Positions 31,440-36,720 of a DNA stretch of 36,720 bases are shown piece after piece. The stretch comes from Bacteroidales bacterium (GTDB lineage Bacteria > Bacteroidota > Bacteroidia > Bacteroidales > UBA932), in contig JAEEXZ010000018.1 in the NCBI GenBank assembly GCA_016288055.1, positions 1 to 36,720 on the forward strand, in the 5' to 3' direction. Under the pieces are notes generated by a model. It was not told where the DNA came from, did no database searches, and saw only the letters and a list, made by a program, of their open reading frames with translations. A program made the translations under genes and the position numbers. Each line of letters opens with the position of its first letter. Within the stretch, counting starts at the first letter, position 1.

Positions 31440-34355
31440 TTAGAATCTGAAGTAAATGTTAAGCATGTAATTGGTACCTGCCATATAGAAGTACTTGGAG
31501 TCGAAACGGTAGTAGCGGCTCTTGGACGCAGTATTGTCCACCATACGGGTCTGCTCGTAACCGCCGGTCTTCACTTCACGGTTGTTCAGGATGTTCTTCA
31601 CGTTGAAGGAGAAGCCCAGCTGATACTTGCGCTGGATATACCAGCTCTTGCCCACGGACAGGTTCACCAGCCAAGCGGGCTTGAACTGTTCCTGGGTGGT
31701 CATGTAAGTCACTTCTTCGTCGGTGATGGTGTTGTCCAGGCCGGCCACGGCGTAGTCCGTACGGTAAAGCGGGTTCATGTCCAGATAGGCGCGGCCGAAG
31801 TACTCGACGTCGGCATCGATGAACCAGTAGTCGTAGTTGTAGGCCAGGCCGAGGCTGGCGGCCGTCTGCGGCGTGGAGGGCACGTAGTGCTTCTGCGTCA
31901 CGGTGCCGTCGGAGAGCTGCGTCTTGGTCCAGTAAGGAACCCACACATTCTCCATTACGGTCTCCGCGCTGTTGTCCACGGTCTGCGTCATCTTCGGAGT
32001 GGAGGTATAGACATATTCACCCAGGGACAGGACGCCCTGCAGGGACAGGTTGGGAACCACATAAGTAGGAACCTTGAAGCCCAGTTCCACGCCCATGTGA
32101 CGCTCGTTGATGCCGCTGATGGCGAAGTTGGAGAAGGCGTTCTGCAGGTCGTCGAAGGCGCTCATCACCTTGCTCTGGTCCCACATCTTGGTCCAGTAGG
32201 CGGTGGCGCGCACGTTGATGCCGTTGCCGCTGAACTGCCAGTTCACGTCGGAGGAGAAGGTCTTGGTGGTGGTGAGATCCTGCACCATGGAATTGCGGGT
32301 GCGGGGACTCAGGAACACATTGCCGAATTTGGGAGCATCGTTGAAGTAGCCCACGTTGGCATACAGGCGCATGTTGCCGCCGATGACATAGTTCAGGTTC
32401 ACCTTGCCGGCATAGGTGACGAAACGGGCCACCTTGGACTTGCCGTAGGAAGTGGTGACGGAGCCGTCCGGCTCGTAGCTGGGCTCGATAACCTCTCCCG
32501 TGAGGGGATCTCTCATCTTGTTGCCATTCGGAGCAAGGCCGGGGAACAGGCCCTTGCGCACCAGGCCTTCACGCCAGAAGCTCTCGTAGCCGATACGGCC
32601 GGCGACGGTGGCGCTGAAGGGGCCGGTTACGAACTTGCCGCTGAGCCAGGCCTCGCCGTTACGCACCTGTGCATAGTAGTCATAGCCGTACTTGTCACCC
32701 ACGTGCAGCGTCTGGGCCGCACCGTTGATGAGATAGTAGTTGAGGTCATTCTGGGTCTTGTAAGGAGAAGTGGCGAAGTCGCGCTCGGCGAAGTTGTCCA
32801 CATCTACGAAGTACTGGCCGCCCAGAAGGTCGGCGATGACCTTGAAGTATTCCGTCCGGTTCACGCGGGCGTTGACGCCGCCGTCGAGGGTGAGCCAGTC
32901 GGTGGGACGGGCTTTGAAGGTGAACGCAAAGTTCAGGTCCCGCTGGTCCACGCGACGCTCCTCCTGCACATACTTGGAACGGCCGTTCTCCTGCATGCGG
33001 TTCACGTTGTACAGGCGGTCCCAGTCCACATGGGTGAGGTTGGAGTACAGGTCGGAGTAACGCCACACGTTGAAGGCGCTCATATACTTGTCCGGGTTGT
33101 TGCGGTTCAGGTCCTCCACATACTCGCCGTCAATGGTGCCATAGTAGTAGCTGGGCAGGTTACGGTAGTAGTCGGGACGGGGATCCTGGGCGTCGTACCA
33201 ATCCAGGGCGGTATAGCCGTTCTTTCCGAATCGGTAGAGCAGCGTGGCGCTGCCCTCGAACTCGTCCGAAGGAGTGAAATCCCACTTCAGGATGGCAATG
33301 GGCTCGTGCGTCTTGCGCACGCGGGCATTGCGCACGTGGCCGTTCTGGTAACCCCAGTTGCTGTTGTACATGTTGTCGCCCACGAGGTCGTACACCTCCT
33401 GCGTGGAGGAGTTCTGGGCGCCGCGCTGTCCGGGCGTTCCGAAGAACACGAAGTGGAGGGTGTTGGCATCGTTCAGCACCTTGTCGGCTGCCAGATAGTA
33501 GGCGAAGGAACGATAGTACACGCCGTTGATCCAGTCGTTGCCACCCAGGCGGGCGCTCACGTTGGCGGCAAAGGCCCAGCCGTTGTCCTGCAGGCCGGTA
33601 GCGTAAGACGCCATCAGGCGCAAGCGGTACAGGGTGCTGTTGGTGAGCACGCTGGCGCGCAAGCCCTTGCGCATTTCGCCGGCCGTACCCAGGATATTGG
33701 TGAGACCGTTGTAACCGCCGAAGCCGTAGTCGCTCACCTCGGCTCCGTCCACGCTCTCCTTGCTGCGGGTAGCCTCATTCAGGCCGCTCCACAGGGAGAA
33801 GGGGCTGTAACCGGTGATGGCGTCGTTCAGCTTCACGCCGGCCAGGAGCACATCCTGGCTCTCGGAGCTGTAACCGCGGGCGCGGAAACGCACGGAAGAG
33901 AAATTGTAACCGGCGATGCTGTTGAACACATCGTTGCTGCCGAAAAGGATGGTAGGGTTGTCGCTGTAACCGCTGTCATCCAGGTCGAAGGCTGCAAAGG
34001 AGTCGTCGTCCACCTCGGCCACCTGCGAAACCGCCGTGACGGAGAGGTTGAACATGTTCTTCACATAGCCGTCGTTCACCGTCACCTGCACCTGGCTGTC
34101 CAGGAAATCGGGGGCGGAAATGAGCAGGGTGTACAAGCCGTCCGGGAGGCCTTCCAGAAGGAAGGTGCCGTCCTGGGCCGATGATGCCGTAGCGATCTGG
34201 GAAGCCCCCTGCATGAGCACGAGGCGCGCATTCTCTACCGGCTGACGGCCGTTACGGTTGACCACCGTACCCTTCACGCCGCCGGTGGGCGCCTGCGCGA
34301 ACAGGGCCACGGAGCCGAGAAGGGCGGCAAATGCCAGAATAATACGTTTAGTCAT
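31440..34355 (-). CDS. TonB-dependent receptor (non-SusC) with carboxypeptidase-regulatory-like N-terminal domain
   Basis: 971 residues. Signal peptide to about residue 21 (LFAQ), a CarboxypepD_reg-like domain (about 25-108: GVKGTVVNRNGRQPVENARL), an acidic linker (EVDDDSFAAFDLDDSGYSDN), a plug region (about 135-245, with FSSVRFRARGYSSESQDVLLAG), then a barrel ending YMLNIYFRF. It lacks the SusC plug signature (LYVVDGVP), so it belongs to the wider TonB-dependent receptor group. Its fixed neighbours are an EEP-superfamily enzyme 6 nt upstream and a DUF5689 lipoprotein 5 nt downstream. With the nucleases around it, nucleotide or oligonucleotide uptake is a reasonable inference, though not shown by the sequence. 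Confidence 0.9.
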   Translation of the reverse strand: MTKRIILAFAALLGSVALFAQAPTGGVKGTVVNRNGRQPVENARLVLMQGASQIATASSAQDGTFLLEGLPDGLYTLLISAPDFLDSQVQVTVNDGYVKNMFNLSVTAVSQVAEVDDDSFAAFDLDDSGYSDNPTILFGSNDVFNSIAGYNFSSVRFRARGYSSESQDVLLAGVKLNDAITGYSPFSLWSGLNEATRSKESVDGAEVSDYGFGGYNGLTNILGTAGEMRKGLRASVLTNSTLYRLRLMASYATGLQDNGWAFAANVSARLGGNDWINGVYYRSFAYYLAADKVLNDANTLHFVFFGTPGQRGAQNSSTQEVYDLVGDNMYNSNWGYQNGHVRNARVRKTHEPIAILKWDFTPSDEFEGSATLLYRFGKNGYTALDWYDAQDPRPDYYRNLPSYYYGTIDGEYVEDLNRNNPDKYMSAFNVWRYSDLYSNLTHVDWDRLYNVNRMQENGRSKYVQEERRVDQRDLNFAFTFKARPTDWLTLDGGVNARVNRTEYFKVIADLLGGQYFVDVDNFAERDFATSPYKTQNDLNYYLINGAAQTLHVGDKYGYDYYAQVRNGEAWLSGKFVTGPFSATVAGRIGYESFWREGLVRKGLFPGLAPNGNKMRDPLTGEVIEPSYEPDGSVTTSYGKSKVARFVTYAGKVNLNYVIGGNMRLYANVGYFNDAPKFGNVFLSPRTRNSMVQDLTTTKTFSSDVNWQFSGNGINVRATAYWTKMWDQSKVMSAFDDLQNAFSNFAISGINERHMGVELGFKVPTYVVPNLSLQGVLSLGEYVYTSTPKMTQTVDNSAETVMENVWVPYWTKTQLSDGTVTQKHYVPSTPQTAASLGLAYNYDYWFIDADVEYFGRAYLDMNPLYRTDYAVAGLDNTITDEEVTYMTTQEQFKPAWLVNLSVGKSWYIQRKYQLGFSFNVKNILNNREVKTGGYEQTRMVDNTASKSRYYRFDSKYFYMAGTNYMLNIYFRF

Positions 34356-34361
34356 ATTGCG

Positions 34362-35444
34362 TTATTTTTTGATAACAATGTAGGTGGGATAGTGGTCGGA
34401 GAATCCCCCCACGAACGCACCGTTGGAGAAGGTGCGGAAGGGGGTGCCTTTGTACTGTCCCGTCTGATTGGTCATGTAAGGCTTGTGGAACACACGGCCG
34501 TAGAACTTGCCCTTCACGATGGGTTGAATCTGGAAGGAGCCCTTGGGCGCATGGGCCAGGGCGTTGTTCACCAGGACGATGTCGTAGATGTTTCCCTCAC
34601 CCCGGTAATACAGGGAGCTGTAACCGGCCTTGAGCATGCTCAGGAAGGGGTCGAAGAAGTCTTCGTCGGTAACCTCGGCGATGGTCTCCTTACCGCGGAG
34701 GAATTCCGTCATGGAGATGTCGGTGGGATTGTCGTTCATGTCGCCCATCACCACGATCTTGATGCCGGGGAACTCCTTCTGGAGCTCCATGGCACGCTGG
34801 TAGATGATCTCGGCCCCGCGGGGGCGCAGGTCGGCCCCCTTTCCGCCCAGGCGGGAGGGAAGGTGCGTCACGAAGAAGGCGAACATCTCGCCGTCGATGG
34901 TGCCGCGCACCATGAGGACGTCACGCGTGCGGAAGGCATCCTTCTCTTCCTGGGACCACTCGCTCCAGTCGATGCGGGAAGGCTCGAAGGTGAAGGGGAT
35001 GCTCTCGCTGGCAAGGACCGTAAGGACCTCGGGCCGATAGAGCAGGGCCACGTCCACACCGCGACGGTCGGGACCGTCGTAGTGGACAATCTGGTAGTTG
35101 GCCTTGGCGATGGCCGGTTCCACCACCAGGTCCTCCAGGACATGGCGGTTTTCGATTTCGGAGACACCCAGCACGGCATGCCAGGCCTTGTTGTCCTTGG
35201 CCATGTCCGCGATGACGCGGGCCATGTTCTGCTGCTTCTTAGCATACTTGGCCTCCGTCCACTCGTTGGCGCCGTCGGGAAGGTATTCGTAGTCGTTCTT
35301 GCCCTCGTCGTGGTAGGTGTCGAACAGGTTCTCCAGGTTGTAGAAGCCAATCACATAGGATTTTCCGTTCTTTCCCTGCGCGAGCGCATTCCAGCCCGGG
35401 ATGAGCAGGAGCGCGGCAAGGACGGCATATACTAGTTTTTTCAT
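34362..35444 (-). CDS. exported endonuclease/exonuclease/phosphatase (EEP) family protein
   Basis: 360 residues with a signal peptide ending ALAQ (residue 23). The EEP catalytic set is complete: N36 in GFYNLENLFD, E96 in GVSEIENR, the DRRGVDVALLYRP block (126-138), H194 in VTHLPSR, D235 and N237 in VMGDMNDNP, D288 in IYDIVL, and the D350-H351 pair in GFSDHYP. The superfamily (DNase I, exonuclease III, sphingomyelinases, inositol phosphatases) cleaves phosphodiester or phosphomonoester bonds with Mg2+. Being exported and next to a second secreted nuclease, an extracellular or periplasmic DNase/RNase role is most likely, but a phosphatase role is not excluded. Confidence 0.9.
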   Translation of the reverse strand: MKKLVYAVLAALLLIPGWNALAQGKNGKSYVIGFYNLENLFDTYHDEGKNDYEYLPDGANEWTEAKYAKKQQNMARVIADMAKDNKAWHAVLGVSEIENRHVLEDLVVEPAIAKANYQIVHYDGPDRRGVDVALLYRPEVLTVLASESIPFTFEPSRIDWSEWSQEEKDAFRTRDVLMVRGTIDGEMFAFFVTHLPSRLGGKGADLRPRGAEIIYQRAMELQKEFPGIKIVVMGDMNDNPTDISMTEFLRGKETIAEVTDEDFFDPFLSMLKAGYSSLYYRGEGNIYDIVLVNNALAHAPKGSFQIQPIVKGKFYGRVFHKPYMTNQTGQYKGTPFRTFSNGAFVGGFSDHYPTYIVIKK

Positions 35445-35459
35445 ATCACGTCTGTTTAG

Positions 35460-36620
35460 TTAATTCCAGAATTGCGCATTGGGCGCCGCTGCTTCCAACC
35501 GGGCCGAGAGGGACTTGTTCATGCGCTCCAGGGCCGGGAAGAAATCGATTCCCGTCTGCCTTTCCAGTTCGTCGATGGACATGCGGTAGTTGGTGTATTT
35601 CCCGCCGTAACCGGCGTGCGGAATAAGGAAACCCGCCATCATGAAGCCTTCGGTGTCCTTGGCATAGGCCGATGAGCCGCTGTAGAGGAGCGCCTTGAAG
35701 TAATGGGTGGGAATCTTGACCGGGAAACCGGAGGAGCTGCCGCTCCAACGGGTGGAGTTGTCAAAGAGGGCCCCCGTCACCACGTAGAGGGTATCGGCCG
35801 ATGCAGCATACTTGCGAACGTTGTTCTCCAGATCCACCCAGATGCCCGTGTTGAAGTCGTACTCCTGCGGAGTCATGTTGGTGGAATAGTAAGTAGTGGC
35901 GTTCTCTGTCTTGTTGCGCTGGCGGTCGGCCGACGGGAGCTGGTGCCCGCGGGTCCATCCTCCACCGTAAGAACTCTTGGAGAGGTTGGGCTGCATGCCG
36001 CTGGGCAGCAGCGGGTCGAATCCCCAGGCCTCCGTACGGCCGGTGCCGCTTCCCTTGATACCGTTATTCAGCGGATAGGCCACCCACAGGGACATGTGTT
36101 CCCTGTGATCCCAGTAGCAGCTCCAGTTGCGAAGGCCGCTGTGGGACTTGTTCCTGTACTTTCCGCCTTTCATGTCATGCACCAGCACTTCCCTGCCGTC
36201 GCCCGCTTTGCTGGCAGGCAGTTCCAGCCAGTCGAAGGGAGCAACGTCGTACCCGTAGTTGCCGATAACCTCAGGCGCAGGCTTTCCGGCCTGGGTGTAC
36301 GTAGCACGGGCCTCGGAGCCGCCGGCGCGGAGGACCACGGTGGCCTCGCGGGGATCATCGGCCTCATTGGCATCGAAGTCAAAGATGACGTTGTCGTCAC
36401 CCGAGCCCTGCACGCGGGAGAGTCTGGCCCACGGATCGGTCCCGGCGGGGAACTCGACCGAAAGCGTCCACGCGCCACTGGCCGTCACACCGAAGAAAAC
36501 GCCGTCCGACGCAGAGGAAAGATACTTGCTGCGCTGCTGAATGGCAACTTCGTCCCCCTTCTGGCAACCCGTGAGGGCTACCAGAAGAGCGATGGTGATA
36601 ACGGTCAGTTTTCTGAACAT
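35460..36620 (-). CDS. DNA/RNA non-specific (NUC1-type) endonuclease lipoprotein with BACON domain
   Basis: 386 residues. Lipoprotein signal LTGC (Cys19). Residues about 40-112 form a BACON-type beta-sandwich (GVFFGVTASGAWTLSVEFP ... TVVLRAGG), a domain Bacteroidetes use on surface proteins. The nuclease domain covers about 165-370. The usual DRGH motif reads TRGHQLPSADR, with R224 and catalytic H226 kept but the leading Asp changed to Thr. Metal-ligand candidates N248 (YYSTNMTPQ) and N257/E265 (FNTGIWVDLE) are present. NUC1 enzymes cut DNA and RNA without sequence preference using Mg2+. As a surface lipoprotein it would feed fragments to the TonB receptor two genes downstream. The gap to the EEP gene is 15 nt. 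Confidence 0.9.
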   Translation of the reverse strand: MFRKLTVITIALLVALTGCQKGDEVAIQQRSKYLSSASDGVFFGVTASGAWTLSVEFPAGTDPWARLSRVQGSGDDNVIFDFDANEADDPREATVVLRAGGSEARATYTQAGKPAPEVIGNYGYDVAPFDWLELPASKAGDGREVLVHDMKGGKYRNKSHSGLRNWSCYWDHREHMSLWVAYPLNNGIKGSGTGRTEAWGFDPLLPSGMQPNLSKSSYGGGWTRGHQLPSADRQRNKTENATTYYSTNMTPQEYDFNTGIWVDLENNVRKYAASADTLYVVTGALFDNSTRWSGSSSGFPVKIPTHYFKALLYSGSSAYAKDTEGFMMAGFLIPHAGYGGKYTNYRMSIDELERQTGIDFFPALERMNKSLSARLEAAAPNAQFWN

Positions 36621-36632
36621 AAACTGATCATT

Positions 36633-36720
36633 TTATTCTGCAACGATACCAAACAGCGCAGCGCGCGTATTGGAACCGGAAGTCTCTACGGTAAGAGACG
36701 TTGCGCCCGACGGGATGGTA
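36633..36720 (-). CDS. 3' end of a further operon gene (partial)
   Basis: The minus strand is open from the window edge to a TAA at 36635-36633. The last residues read SLTVETSGSNTRAALFGIVAE, preceded by TIPSGAT, a beta-strand-rich ending. The stop lies 12 nt before the nuclease ATG, the same spacing as the other operon members, so this is probably another exported protein of the same transcript. There is too little sequence to name it. Confidence 0.6.
   Translation of the reverse strand, partial: TIPSGATSLTVETSGSNTRAALFGIVAE

Noticed and set aside
31887..34184. A 765-codon open frame opposite the TonB-dependent receptor
   Set aside because: Antisense shadow with no signal peptide, motif or promoter.

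Overview
The window looks like a chromosomal segment of a fairly GC-rich member of Bacteroidales. The evidence is the 16S rRNA 5' end at the left edge, three SusC/SusD outer-membrane pairs, many lipoproteins, few Shine-Dalgarno sequences, and repeated matches to the Bacteroidetes promoter consensus (-33 TTTG, a 19-21 nt spacer, -7 TAnnTTTG). I cannot fix the genus from 119 nt of 16S.

Layout. 1-347: start of an rRNA operon that runs leftwards out of the window, with its leader and promoter. 348-1489: two half-size ChrA-type transporter genes. 1564-4708: an operon of a polysaccharide flippase and a GH20 hexosaminidase lipoprotein. 4777-5457: a cyclophilin lipoprotein transcribed divergently. 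5589-7651: a PorV/PorQ-like barrel gene followed by a COG0523 (CobW-type) GTPase gene. 7696-8325: tRNA-Ser(GGA), a large nested inverted repeat bounded by a copy of the tRNA 3' end, and a 39-residue peptide gene absent from the list of longer ORFs. 8325-10025: two exported proteins of unknown role.

10131-16690: a four-gene SusC/SusD operon that looks lower in GC than its surroundings. 16724-21880: a second SusC/SusD pair on the minus strand. 21952-27284: a third pair, divergent from the second and paralogous to it. No glycosidase, protease or dedicated regulator lies between 10 and 27 kb, so the substrates cannot be read from the genes present. 27321-28268: a class I mannose-6-phosphate isomerase.

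28265-36720: a tightly packed minus-strand operon. In transcription order it holds a partial gene, a BACON plus NUC1-type DNA/RNA nuclease lipoprotein, an exported EEP-superfamily nuclease/phosphatase, a non-SusC TonB-dependent receptor, a DUF5689 lipoprotein with a probable OB-fold, and an M3 peptidase lipoprotein. I read this as a candidate surface system for breaking down and importing nucleic acid, built like a polysaccharide-utilisation locus but with nucleases as the enzymes. It is the best candidate here for an under-described system.

A second window-wide signal is the octamer GGCCGATG (or its complement). I count 21 copies where about 1.5 would be expected. They lie mostly in the flanking non-Sus genes, and none lies between 9.73 and 19.30 kb.
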